Origin: Rhodovulum sp. MB263
Lineage (GTDB): Bacteria > Pseudomonadota > Alphaproteobacteria > Rhodobacterales > Rhodobacteraceae
Length of the DNA: 64,000 nt
Reading direction: 5' to 3'
NCBI RefSeq assembly: GCF_002073975.1
Contig: NZ_CP020384.1
Coordinates: 3,286,001-3,350,000, forward strand
The position numbers and the translations under genes were made by a program. Under the pieces are notes generated by a model. It did not search any database. It was not told the origin of the DNA and saw only the letters and a program-made list of their open reading frames with translations. Below are positions 36,470 through 47,364 of the stretch, piece by piece. Position 1 is the first letter of the stretch, and each line of letters starts with the position of its first letter.

Positions 36470-37297
36470 ATGACACAGTCCCGCCCGCGCGGCCGCCCGC
36501 GCGCCTTTCACGACAAGACCGGGCAGAACACGGTGCGCGCCCTCGACCGGGCGATGGGACTCCTGACCGCCCTGAGCGAAACCAGGGGGCTGACGCTCTC
36601 GGAACTGGCCGCCCTGGGCAATCAGAGTCCCGCCACTGTCTACCGGGTCCTGATCACGTTGCAGGGCCATGACATCGTCGAACTGGAGGAAGAGGCGCAG
36701 CGCTGGCATGTGGGACCGGGCGCGTTCCGGATCGGATCGGGCTTTCTGCGGCGCACCAATGTCGCGGAACGGTCGCGGGGGGCGATGCAGGCACTGATGC
36801 GGGCCACCGGCGAGACCGCCAATCTGGGGGTCGAGGATCGCGATGAGGTCCTGTTCCTGACCCAGGTCGAAACCCATGAGACGATCCGGGCCTTCTTTTC
36901 GCCGGGCACCCGGGGGCCGATGCACTGTTCGGGGATCGGCAAGGCGCTGCTGTCCTTTCTGCCCGCGGCGCGGGTCGCGGCCATCTTGAAGACACAAGGC
37001 CTGCCGGGCTTCACGCCGCATTCGATCACCTCTGAAACGGTCCTGCATGCCGATCTCGAGCGTACCCGGTCCCGCGGCTATGCGATCGACGATCAGGAAC
37101 GGGCCGAAGGCATGCGCTGCATTGCGGCGCCGATCTTCAACGCCCATGGCGAACCTGTCGCCGGCCTGTCGGTCTCGGGGCCCGCTTTCCGGATTCCGCT
37201 GGACGCGGCCGACGAGATCGGCGCCGAGGTCCGGGCTGCGGCGGATCGGGTCACTGCCGCCACAGGCGGCATCGCGCCGACTGAAAAATCGGCATAG
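36470..37297 (+). CDS. bhcR: IclR-type regulator of the beta-hydroxyaspartate cycle
   Basis: A 275-residue IclR regulator. The N-terminal winged helix is QNTVRALDRAMGLLTALSE...GLTLSELAALGNQSPATVYR. The C-terminal effector domain has GPMHCSGIGKALLSFLP and ERAEGMRCIAAPIFNAHG. It is divergent from bhcA. BhcR of related bacteria responds to glyoxylate, and that is inferred here from synteny. The start ATG at 36470 follows GAAGGA. Confidence 0.9.
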   Translation: MTQSRPRGRPRAFHDKTGQNTVRALDRAMGLLTALSETRGLTLSELAALGNQSPATVYRVLITLQGHDIVELEEEAQRWHVGPGAFRIGSGFLRRTNVAERSRGAMQALMRATGETANLGVEDRDEVLFLTQVETHETIRAFFSPGTRGPMHCSGIGKALLSFLPAARVAAILKTQGLPGFTPHSITSETVLHADLERTRSRGYAIDDQERAEGMRCIAAPIFNAHGEPVAGLSVSGPAFRIPLDAADEIGAEVRAAADRVTAATGGIAPTEKSA

Positions 37298-37342
37298 CGG
37301 ATTTTTCCGGAACTGAGCAAACGATTTTTCGCCGAAAAATCG
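37283..37342. terminator. Two hairpins between convergent bhcR and the oxoprolinase gene
   Basis: GAAAAATC at 37283-37290 pairs with GATTTTTC at 37300-37307 across the bhcR stop codon. A perfect palindrome CGATTTTTCG-C-CGAAAAATCG follows at 37322-37342. Lying between convergent genes, with A and T runs in the arms, the second should work as a bidirectional terminator. Its arms are identical to the palindrome at 32832-32852. Confidence 0.65.
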
Positions 37343-37353
37343 CGCCCCGAAGG

Positions 37354-40300
37354 TCAGGATCTGCCCCAGCCTCCGCCGCCGGGTGTGCGGATCTCGAAGA
37401 GCGCCCCGGCCTCGAGCGCAACCTCGTCATTGCCCGCCCGCCGCTCGCGCCTTCCATCGGTCCATTCGACCCAGTTCTCGCCGATAGCGCCATCGCCGCC
37501 CCCGGCCGCGCCAAATGGCGGAATGCGCCGGTGGGAACAGAGCGTCGTCACCGTCACCGGCTCGAGAAATCTCAACCGCCGGATCGCGCCTTCGCCGCCC
37601 GCCCAGCGGCCGGCGCCGCCCGAGCCGTTGCGAATCGAAAAGGCTTCGAGCCGTACCGGGAACCGCCGTTCCAGCACTTCGGGGTCGGTCATCCGGGTAT
37701 TCGTCATGTGGCTCTGGACCGCGTCGCAACCGGCAAAGCCCGGCCCCGCCCCGGTCCCGCCCGCGATGGTCTCGTAGTTCTGGAACCGTTCGTTGCCCCA
37801 GACGAAATTGTTCATCGTCGCCTGGCTGCCCGCAACGACGCCCAGCGCGCCGTAAAGCGCATTGCAGGCGGCCTGGCTGACCTCGGTATTGCCCGCGATC
37901 ACCGCCGCCGGATAGGTCGGGTTCAGCAGGCAACCTTCGGGTGCGACGATGCGCAGGGGCTTGAGGCAGCCTTCGTTCAGCGGGATGTCGGCCCCCACCA
38001 TCGTCCGGAAGACGTAAAGCACCACCGCGCGACAGACCGCGAAGGGCGCGTTGTAATTGCCCTCGTGCTGCGGGCTCGTCCCGGTGAAATCGATCACCGC
38101 CTCGCGCACCGCGCGGTCGACCCGCAGCGCAACCTCGATCACGGCGCCATGGTCCATCGGATAGCGGAACCGCCCGTCCTTCAGCGTGCCGATCACCCGG
38201 CGCACGCTTTCCTCGGCATTGTCCTGGACATGGCCCATATAGGCCGCCACCACGTCCCGGCCGTAGCGCTCGACCACCTCCAGAAGCGCCCGCCGCCCGG
38301 TTTCGTTGGCGGCGATCTGGGCCTTCAGATCGGCCATGTTCTGCGAGACATTGCGGCAGGGCCAGGGCCCCGAGCGCAGCACCGCCTCGGCCTCGGCCTC
38401 CAGAAGCCGCCCGCGATCGACCAGGCGCACATTGTCGATCAGCACGCCTTCCTCCTCGATCCGTCGCGAGTCGGGCGGCGAAGAGCCCGGGGTACGCCCG
38501 CCGATATCGGCATGATGCCCGCGCGACCCCAGCCAGAACAGGATCTCGCCCCCGAGAAAGACCGGCGTCACCACGGTCACGTCGGGCAGGTGGGTGCCGC
38601 CATTATAGGGCGAATTCAGCATGAACGCATCGCCCGGCCGGATCGCCCCCGCATGGCCCCGCATCACCGTGCGGATCGAGTCCGACATCGAGCCCAGATG
38701 CACCGGCACATGCGGCGCATTGGCGACCAGATCGCCCCGCGCATCGAAGATCGCGCAGGAAAAATCGAGACGCTCCTTGATGTTGACCGACCAGGAGGTG
38801 TTGGCGAGCGTGGCTCCCATCTGCTCGGCCACCGACATGAAGAGGTTCGACATCACCTCGAGCAGCACCGGATCGGCCTCGGTCCCCATGGCGGGCGCGC
38901 GCCGGGCCGCGGCATTGCGGGTCAGGATCAGGTTGCCCATCGCGTCGACCTCGGCCGCCCAGCCCGGCTCGACCATGTCGGTGCCGGTGGGTTCCGAGAT
39001 GATGGCAGGGCCCTCGATGCGCGTGCCCGCCCCCAGCGTGGCGCGGTCATAAAGCGGCACCTCGACGGTTTCGCCGCCCAGATGCACCGCCACCCGGTCG
39101 GCGATTTCGGCACGGGCCTCGGGCGCCATGGCAGCGGGCGCGGCCCCGGTCTCGGCAACCGCCTCGACATCGAGCATGTCGACGATCAGCGCGCGTTCGG
39201 GCGAGGCAAAGCCGAACCGCGCCCGGTGGAGCTCTTCGAAATCGGCCTGCATCGCGGCGGCGGGCCCGAAAGGCACCTCCAGCGTCTGGTGCGAGCCCTC
39301 ATAGCGCAGATGTGCGCGGGCGAGCGTGCGGATTGCTTGCCGGGCCACGCCCTGACGCGCGACGGCCTCCTCGGCCCGGGCGGTCAGACCGGCCAGCGCC
39401 GCCTCGGCCCCGGCCGTATCGGACAGCGGCAGGTCGAGCTGGCCTTCCTCCATCGCGCGGATCTCGGCCAGCCCCATGCCATAGGCCGACAGCACCCCGG
39501 CGAAGGGATGCAGGAAGACCCGGCGCATGCCCAGCGCATCGGCCACCAGACAGGCATGCTGCCCGCCCGCGCCGCCAAAGCATTGCAGCGTGTAGCCGGT
39601 CACGTCATGGCCGCGCTGGACGCTGATCTTGCGGATGGCATTGGCCATGTTGTCGACGGCGATGCGCAGGAAGCCCTCGGCCATGTCCTCGGGGCTGCGC
39701 TCGGGCGTGCCGGTCTCGGCCGCGACCTCGCGGGCCAGTGCCGCGAATTTCTCGCGCACCGCCTCGGGATCGAGCGGCTGATCGCCCCCGGGGCCGAAGA
39801 CGGCCGGGAAATGCGCGGGCGTCAGCTTGCCCAGCATCACGTTGCAATCGGTCACGGTCAGCGGCCCGCCCCGGCGGTAACAGGCCGGGCCGGGATCGGC
39901 GCCCGCGCTTTCGGGGCCGACCTGGAACCGGCCATCCTCGAACTTGCAGATCGAGCCGCCCCCCGCCGCGACGGAGTGAATGTCCATCATCGGCGCGCGC
40001 ATCCGCACCCCCGCCACCTCGGTCTCGAAGCTGCGCTCGAAGGCGCCCGCATAATGGCTGACATCGGTCGAGGTGCCGCCCATGTCGAAGCCGATCAGCC
40101 GGTCGACCCCCGCGGCCTCGGCCGTCCCGACCATGCCGACGATGCCGCCCGCAGGCCCCGACAGGATCGCGTCCTTGCCCTGGAACAGCGCGGCATCGGT
40201 CAGCCCGCCATTCGACTGCATGAACAGAAGCCGCTCGCAGCCGCCCTGCCCCAGCTCGAGCGCATCCGCCACCCGGTCGACATAACGGCGCAGGATCGGC

Positions 40301-40950
40301 GAGAGATAGGCATCGACCACCGTCGTGTCGCCCCGCCCGACCAGCTTGATCAGCCGCGAGGCGCGATGGCTGACGGAAACCTGGGCAAAGCCCGTCTCGC
40401 GGGCAAGCTCGGCCAGCCGGTCCTCGTGGACCGGGTTCAGATAGCCATGCATCAGCGCGATGGCGACGGCGCGGATGCCCTTGGCATGGGCCGCCGCCAG
40501 TGCCGCCCGGGCGGCATCCTCGTCGAGCGGGACAAGAACCTCGCCCTCGGCATCGAGCCGCTCGCGGATCTCGGCCACCTCCTCGTAAAGCAGTTCGGGG
40601 CGGTGGATCTCGAGATCGAAAAGCCGCGGCCGCGTCTGATAGCCGATCCGCAGGAGATCGCCGAAGCCCTCGGTGATCAGCAGAAGCACCCGTTCGCCCT
40701 TGCGTTCCAGAAGCGCATTGGTGGCCACCGTGGTGCCCATCCGGACCGATCCGATGACGCCACGCGGCAGCGGCTCGTCCGGGCCGAGGTCCAGCATCTC
40801 GCGGATCCCCTGCACCGCCGCGTCGTCATAACGTTCGGGGTTTTCCGACAACAGCTTGTGGGTCAAGAGCCGCCCGTCGGGCCTGCGCGCCACCAGATCG
40901 GTGAAGGTGCCGCCCCGGTCGATCCAGAAATCCCACTTGCCCGCCGCCAT
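37354..40950 (-). CDS. 5-oxoprolinase / N-methylhydantoinase (fused HyuA-HyuB)
   Basis: A 1198-residue ATP-dependent amidohydrolase opening the ring of 5-oxoproline or a hydantoin. The N-terminal HyuA half has ASKHA-type nucleotide motifs [16 protein letters not shown] and [16 protein letters not shown]. The HyuB half starts near residue 690 ([20 protein letters not shown]) and contains [19 protein letters not shown] and ends with [11 protein letters not shown]. Fusion in one chain is typical of 5-oxoprolinase, whereas hydantoinases often have separate subunits, so glutamate salvage from pyroglutamate is favoured. It is divergent from an Lrp-family regulator, which may control it. Confidence 0.88.
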   Translation of the reverse strand: MAAGKWDFWIDRGGTFTDLVARRPDGRLLTHKLLSENPERYDDAAVQGIREMLDLGPDEPLPRGVIGSVRMGTTVATNALLERKGERVLLLITEGFGDLLRIGYQTRPRLFDLEIHRPELLYEEVAEIRERLDAEGEVLVPLDEDAARAALAAAHAKGIRAVAIALMHGYLNPVHEDRLAELARETGFAQVSVSHRASRLIKLVGRGDTTVVDAYLSPILRRYVDRVADALELGQGGCERLLFMQSNGGLTDAALFQGKDAILSGPAGGIVGMVGTAEAAGVDRLIGFDMGGTSTDVSHYAGAFERSFETEVAGVRMRAPMMDIHSVAAGGGSICKFEDGRFQVGPESAGADPGPACYRRGGPLTVTDCNVMLGKLTPAHFPAVFGPGGDQPLDPEAVREKFAALAREVAAETGTPERSPEDMAEGFLRIAVDNMANAIRKISVQRGHDVTGYTLQCFGGAGGQHACLVADALGMRRVFLHPFAGVLSAYGMGLAEIRAMEEGQLDLPLSDTAGAEAALAGLTARAEEAVARQGVARQAIRTLARAHLRYEGSHQTLEVPFGPAAAMQADFEELHRARFGFASPERALIVDMLDVEAVAETGAAPAAMAPEARAEIADRVAVHLGGETVEVPLYDRATLGAGTRIEGPAIISEPTGTDMVEPGWAAEVDAMGNLILTRNAAARRAPAMGTEADPVLLEVMSNLFMSVAEQMGATLANTSWSVNIKERLDFSCAIFDARGDLVANAPHVPVHLGSMSDSIRTVMRGHAGAIRPGDAFMLNSPYNGGTHLPDVTVVTPVFLGGEILFWLGSRGHHADIGGRTPGSSPPDSRRIEEEGVLIDNVRLVDRGRLLEAEAEAVLRSGPWPCRNVSQNMADLKAQIAANETGRRALLEVVERYGRDVVAAYMGHVQDNAEESVRRVIGTLKDGRFRYPMDHGAVIEVALRVDRAVREAVIDFTGTSPQHEGNYNAPFAVCRAVVLYVFRTMVGADIPLNEGCLKPLRIVAPEGCLLNPTYPAAVIAGNTEVSQAACNALYGALGVVAGSQATMNNFVWGNERFQNYETIAGGTGAGPGFAGCDAVQSHMTNTRMTDPEVLERRFPVRLEAFSIRNGSGGAGRWAGGEGAIRRLRFLEPVTVTTLCSHRRIPPFGAAGGGDGAIGENWVEWTDGRRERRAGNDEVALEAGALFEIRTPGGGGWGRS

Positions 40951-41110
40951 GCCATCCCCCGCGATCTCGGTCGCGGCACCTTGTCCGCGGCCCCTGCCCG
41001 AGGTCAAGCCCACCGCGAAAGCGAAACGGCTTTCCTGCGAAAAGCGGTTTCCACCTTGCGTTTCCGGAACGTTGTTCCGATCCTAGGCAATTGGAACCCC
41101 GGAGACCCCG

Positions 41111-41587
41111 ATGCCAAATGACCACTCCCAACTCAAGCTCGACGCGCTCGACCGGCGTATCCTGGGCGAGCTTCAGGCCGATTCCGGCCAGTCCCTCGAC
41201 GAGATCGCGCGCAAGGTCGGCTCGTCGAAGACCCCGGTATGGAACCGCATCCGCAAGATGCGCGAGGCCGGGGTGATCCGCCAGCAGACGGTGATCGTCG
41301 ACCCGAAGGCGCTTGACCGGGGCACCTGCTTCTTCGTGCTGATCCGGACCTCGGAACACGAGGCGGACTGGCAGCGGCGGTTTCTCGACGCGCTGATGAA
41401 GCGCCCCGAAGTGCTGGAGGCGCACCGGCTGGCCGGCGAGATCGACTATATCCTCAAGGTCAGGGTGGCGGATGCCGCGGCCTATGACGTCTTCTATCAG
41501 GCACTGATCTCGGATGTGCGCATCTTCAATGTCACGGCCCTGCTGTCGATGGAGGAAATCAAGGCGACGACGGTGCTGCCGGTCTGA
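41111..41587 (+). CDS. Lrp/AsnC-family transcription regulator
   Basis: A 158-residue Lrp-type regulator with the helix-turn-helix LDALDRRILGELQADSGQSL DEIARKVGSSKTPVWNRIR and a C-terminal RAM domain (VLEAHRLAGEIDYILKVRVA). The start follows GGAGACCCCG. It is divergent from the oxoprolinase gene with a 160-base gap, so it may regulate that gene in response to an amino acid such as glutamate or proline; the ligand is unknown. Confidence 0.88.
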   Translation: MPNDHSQLKLDALDRRILGELQADSGQSLDEIARKVGSSKTPVWNRIRKMREAGVIRQQTVIVDPKALDRGTCFFVLIRTSEHEADWQRRFLDALMKRPEVLEAHRLAGEIDYILKVRVADAAAYDVFYQALISDVRIFNVTALLSMEEIKATTVLPV

Positions 41588-41607
41588 AGCGGCGCTCCGG
41601 GCGGCTG

Positions 41608-42501
41608 TCAGGGACCGGCTTCGGCCAGGCCCCGGCGCAGCTCGGCCCCGTCGCGCCCCGGCGGCGCACCGAACAGGCGGCGGTATTCGCGGCTGAACTG
41701 GGACGGGCTGTCATAGCCGAGCCGGAAGCCGATACCCGCCACATCGCCGGACCGGGTCAGCAACAGCCGCCGCGCTTCCTGCAGCCGCAGGCTCTTCTGG
41801 AACTGCACCGGCGTCATCGCCGTCGCCTCCTTGAAATGGCGGTGGAAGGTGGCCGGGCTCATCCCGGCCAGCGCCGCCAGATGCCCGACCCGCAACGTCT
41901 CGGCATAATGTTCGCGGATCCAGCCGATGGCGCGGCCGATCCGGGCCAGACGGCTGTCGGCCATCCCGATCTGGCGCAGCCGCGCGCCCTGCGGCCCGTT
42001 CAGCAACTGCCAGACGATCTCGCGCCGGATCATCGGCGCGAGAACCGGAATGTCCTGCGGCCGGGCCGCAACCGACAGAAGCCGGTCGAGCGGGTCGATC
42101 AGGGCCTCGCCCAGATCATGCACCTCGATGGCAGCCCCTATCGGCGGGTCATCCGCCGGCCGCTGGCCCAGCATCAGCTCGGCCACCACGACCGGGTCGA
42201 TCTCGAGCGCCAGCGCCAGATAGGGGGTCTCGGGCGCCGCGCCGACGATCTCGGCCCGGATCGGCACGTCGAGCGCGGCAATCAGGCATTTCCCGGCATC
42301 GTAGCGGAACGCCCTCTCGCCCAGATGGCTGATCTTGGCGCCCTGCAAGACGGCGCAAAGCGAGGGTCTGTACACCCCGTGGAAAAGGCCCGAGGGCCTG
42401 TCGGCATGGGACAGCCTCAACCCCGGAACCGGGGTTTCGCGCCCATGCGCCTGCCACAATGAAACGAGCTTGGCCCTGAGGCCGGACAATCGGTCGGTCA
42501 T
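41608..42501 (-). CDS. AraC-family transcription regulator (YqhC-like)
   Basis: A 297-residue regulator with an N-terminal AraC_N-type domain (PSLCAVLQGAKISHLGERAF RYDAGKCLIA) and two C-terminal helix-turn-helix motifs (LRVGHLAALAGMSPATFHRH F and VAGIGFRLGYDSPSQFSREY). It is of the YqhC type, whose members control nearby aldo/keto reductases and aldehyde reductases. The divergent aldo/keto reductase gene at 42684 fits that pattern. Confidence 0.87.
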   Translation of the reverse strand: MTDRLSGLRAKLVSLWQAHGRETPVPGLRLSHADRPSGLFHGVYRPSLCAVLQGAKISHLGERAFRYDAGKCLIAALDVPIRAEIVGAAPETPYLALALEIDPVVVAELMLGQRPADDPPIGAAIEVHDLGEALIDPLDRLLSVAARPQDIPVLAPMIRREIVWQLLNGPQGARLRQIGMADSRLARIGRAIGWIREHYAETLRVGHLAALAGMSPATFHRHFKEATAMTPVQFQKSLRLQEARRLLLTRSGDVAGIGFRLGYDSPSQFSREYRRLFGAPPGRDGAELRRGLAEAGP

Positions 42502-42683
42502 GCCCCGATCCTAGCCCGTCCGGCGGCGGCGCCCAAAGCCAATCGGCCGCGGGATGAGAGAATCGTGCAAGACTGCGAGAGGATCGGCGTGGCGACGGGG
42601 CGGGCCCCGGCCCATTTCCGGACAGAGGCCAGAGCGGACGCCCCCCGCGGCGCTCCGGCCCCCAGTCAGGAAAGGAAAGCATC

Positions 42684-43706
42684 ATGCGCTATCGTCGTCT
42701 TGGCCAGAGCGGCCTGTTCGTGTCGGAACTCTGCCTCGGGACCATGACCTTCGGCGGCTCCGAGGGCATGTGGGGCCAGATCGGGCAGCTGGGTCAGGCC
42801 GAGGTGGACGGGCTCCTGGGCAGCGCGCTCGAGGCCGGGATCAACTTCATCGACACCGCCAATGTCTATGCGAAGGGCGAAAGCGAGCGGCTCCTGGGTC
42901 AATCGCTGAAGAACCTCGCCGTGCCGCGCGAGGATGTGGTGATCGCGACCAAGGTCCTGGGTCCGATGGGCGCGGGCGTGAACGCGCGCGGCGCCTCGCG
43001 CCATCACATCATGGAGCAGTGCAAGGCCAGCCTCACCCGGCTCGGGCTCGATCATATCGACCTCTACCAGATCCATGGCTTCGATCCGGCGACGCCCATC
43101 GTCGAGACGCTGGAGGCGCTCGATACGCTCGTCCGGCAGGGCCATGTGCGCTATCTGGGCCTGTCGAACTGGGCCGCCTGGCAGATCATGCGCGCGGTCG
43201 GCATCGCCGAGGCACGGCGGCTCGCCCCGATCCTGTCGCTGCAGGCCTATTACACCCTGGCCGGGCGCGATCTGGAACGCGAGATCGTGCCGATGCTGAA
43301 GGAGACCGGCATCGGGCTGATGGTCTGGAGCCCGCTTGCAGGCGGGTTCCTGTCGGGCAAGTACGACCGCGACGGCAAGGCCGCCGACGGGCGGCGCGCC
43401 AGCTTCGACTTCCCGCCCATCGACAAGGACCGCGCCCATGACGCCATCGACCTGATGCGCGGCATGGCCGAGGCGCGGGGCGCCAGTGTCGCGCAGATCG
43501 CGCTGGCCTGGCTTCTGCATCAGGAGGTGGTGACCTCGGTCATCATCGGCGCCAAGCGCGCGGACCAGCTGACCGACAATATCGGCGCGACCGGGATCGA
43601 GCTGAGCGCCGCCGAGCTGGCCCGCCTCGATGCGGCGACCCGCCTGCCCGCTGAATATCCCGGCTGGATGCTGGAACGGCAGGGCGAATACCGCAGCCAG
43701 AGCTAA
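42684..43706 (+). CDS. Aldo/keto reductase
   Basis: A 340-residue NADPH-dependent oxidoreductase of the YdhF/Tas/YajO-like AKR group. It begins MRYRRLGQSGLFVSELCLGT MTFGG. The catalytic tetrad is represented by Asp in INFIDTANVYAKGESE with Tyr, Lys in VIATKVLGP, and His in IDLYQIHGFD. The C-terminal NADP-binding part has VVTSVIIGAKRADQLTDNIG. AGGAAAGG precedes the ATG. The divergent AraC regulator suggests induction by aldehydes or other carbonyl electrophiles. Confidence 0.9.
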   Translation: MRYRRLGQSGLFVSELCLGTMTFGGSEGMWGQIGQLGQAEVDGLLGSALEAGINFIDTANVYAKGESERLLGQSLKNLAVPREDVVIATKVLGPMGAGVNARGASRHHIMEQCKASLTRLGLDHIDLYQIHGFDPATPIVETLEALDTLVRQGHVRYLGLSNWAAWQIMRAVGIAEARRLAPILSLQAYYTLAGRDLEREIVPMLKETGIGLMVWSPLAGGFLSGKYDRDGKAADGRRASFDFPPIDKDRAHDAIDLMRGMAEARGASVAQIALAWLLHQEVVTSVIIGAKRADQLTDNIGATGIELSAAELARLDAATRLPAEYPGWMLERQGEYRSQS

Positions 43707-43723
43707 CCCCCAAGGGTCAGCAG

Positions 43724-43754
43724 GCGGGGGCCGGCATGACCCGGCCCCCGCTTT
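43724..43754. terminator. Bidirectional terminator between the aldo/keto reductase and thiC
   Basis: An 11-bp stem, GCGGGGGCCGG and CCGGCCCCCGC with a six-base loop, is followed by CTTTC on the plus strand. It lies between two convergent genes. Confidence 0.7.
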
Positions 43755-43771
43755 CGATCCGTCCGCCCGCG

Positions 43772-45757
<1,986 letters not shown>

Positions 45758-45818
45758 CGTGCGACGAGGTATCGCAAAGCCGGCGCGGACTGTCAAACCC
45801 GCCGCAGCGCCGGGCCGG

Positions 45819-46505
45819 TCAGCCCCGCGCGGGCCCTCCGCCCAGCATCGAGGACAGCGTGCCCGCGGGCGCCCGGCTTTCGCTGAAGGAAATCCCCGCC
45901 TCGATATGGCGCAGATGCGCATCCATCAGGCAGAGCGCGCCGGCCTCGTCACGCGCGGCGATGGCCTCGACGAGGCGCAGATGCTCGTCCTTGGCACAGA
46001 GCGTCCGCGCCTGGGTGCCATAAAGCCCGATGATGAGTGAGGACCGCATGGTGAGTTCCTGCACATAGCGCGCGAGCACGGCATTGCCGCCGATCCGCGC
46101 CAGCAGGTTGTGAAAGCCCCGCGACAGGCGAATCGCCTCGGACCGGTCGCCGTCATCCTTCGCCCTCTCCTCCTCGGCCAGATGGGCGCGCAGGGCGGCC
46201 AGATCCTCCGCTGTCGCCCGGCGCAGGGCATTGCGGCAGATCGCGGTCTCGACCGCGCGCCGGGCCTGAAAGACGTCGCGGGCATCCTCGGCCGTCGGCG
46301 TCGCGACCGAGGCGCCGCGATTGGGCAGATGCTCGACCACCTGATAGGCGGTCAGGGCCGCCAGGGCCCGGCGTACCTGTGTGCGATTGCAGGAGAAATG
46401 GTCGCTCAACGCCTGTTCGCCCAGGCGTGTACCGGCCGGCAGGCGCTGATCGGCAATGGCGTCGAGGATCTGCTCGACGATCCGGGTTTCCTTCGGGGTC
46501 TCCAT
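45819..46505 (-). CDS. GntR-family regulator (FCD domain)
   Basis: A 228-residue FadR-type regulator. The N-terminal winged helix has AIADQRLPAGTRLGEQALSD HFSCNRTQVRRALAAL, and the C-terminal FCD domain has a metal-site-like set of His/Asp residues in FHNLLARIGGNAVLARYVQE and EHLRLVEAIAARD with MDAHLRHIE. It is divergent from a racemase and an NCS1 permease, and probably represses them until the ring-shaped substrate or its product is present. Confidence 0.88.
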   Translation of the reverse strand: METPKETRIVEQILDAIADQRLPAGTRLGEQALSDHFSCNRTQVRRALAALTAYQVVEHLPNRGASVATPTAEDARDVFQARRAVETAICRNALRRATAEDLAALRAHLAEEERAKDDGDRSEAIRLSRGFHNLLARIGGNAVLARYVQELTMRSSLIIGLYGTQARTLCAKDEHLRLVEAIAARDEAGALCLMDAHLRHIEAGISFSESRAPAGTLSSMLGGGPARG

Positions 46506-46586
46506 CGTTTCCTCTCTATGCTGCGGCACCATGACCCGGCAACAAAATTTCCCCACAGGACTTGTTGCGCAATATTGATACTATGG

Positions 46587-46598
46587 ATTGTGAACAAT
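46587..46598. promoter_or_regulatory. Candidate GntR operator
   Basis: ATTGT-GA-ACAAT is a short inverted repeat in the AT-rich gap between the GntR gene and the racemase. Its size and location suit a dimeric FadR-type regulator, but several other AT-rich repeats stand nearby. Confidence 0.4.
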
Positions 46599-46637
46599 TT
46601 TTGATAGCATCATGCCGAACAGCCAGGGATTGCCATC

Positions 46638-47336
46638 ATGAAACTCGTTGTCATCAACCCGAACTCCACCGTCTCGATGACGGAAAAGATCGTCGAGGCC
46701 GCGCGTGCCGTCGCCGCGCCCGGTGTCGAGATCGAAGGGCGGACCGCAACCGGCGCCCCGGCCAGCATTCAGGGCCATCATGACGAGGCGATGTGCGCGC
46801 CGCATCTGCTGCGCGAGGTCCGCGAGGCAGAAGAGGCCGGGGCCGATGCCATCGTTCTGGCTTGTTTCGACGATCCCGCGCTCGGCGCCTGCCGCGAGAT
46901 CGCGACCGGGCCGGTGATCGGGATCTGCGAGGCCGGGGTGAAGGCCGCCAGCATGATCGCCACTTCCTTCTCGGTGGTCACGACCCTTCCGCGCTCGGTC
47001 CCGGTGATCGAGGATCTGGTCCGGGGCTACGGGCTCGAACATCGCTGCCGCCGGGTACGCTCGGCCGCGATCCCGGTGCTGGCCCTCGAGGAACCGGGAT
47101 CGGATGCCCGGCTCAGGGTCCGCGACGAGATCCTCCGCGCCATCGAGGAGGATGGCTGCGAGGCGGTCGTGCTGGGATGTGCCGGCATGGCGGATCTGGT
47201 GGCGTGGCTGAGCGCGGAAACCGGCATCCCGGTCATCGACGGGGTTGCCGTCGCCACGAAATTCGCCGAGGCGCTTGTCGGGGCCGGGCTGAAGACCAGC
47301 AAATCCGGCGCCTATGCGCAGCCGGAAACGCATTAG
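46638..47336 (+). CDS. Aspartate/glutamate/hydantoin racemase family protein
   Basis: A 232-residue cofactor-independent racemase. Cys76 in VLACFDDPAL and Cys181 in VLGCAGMADL form the two-base catalytic pair typical of hydantoin and allantoin racemases. The N-terminus MKLVVINPNSTVSMTEKI is also characteristic. The adjacent NCS1 permease strongly suggests a hydantoin- or allantoin-like ring compound as substrate. No hydantoinase, allantoinase or carbamoylase is in this operon; the fused hydrolase at 37354 is a separate unit 6 kb away. Confidence 0.85.
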   Translation: MKLVVINPNSTVSMTEKIVEAARAVAAPGVEIEGRTATGAPASIQGHHDEAMCAPHLLREVREAEEAGADAIVLACFDDPALGACREIATGPVIGICEAGVKAASMIATSFSVVTTLPRSVPVIEDLVRGYGLEHRCRRVRSAAIPVLALEEPGSDARLRVRDEILRAIEEDGCEAVVLGCAGMADLVAWLSAETGIPVIDGVAVATKFAEALVGAGLKTSKSGAYAQPETH

Positions 47337-47364
47337 AAACGAAAACACACGGGGAGAGACACCG

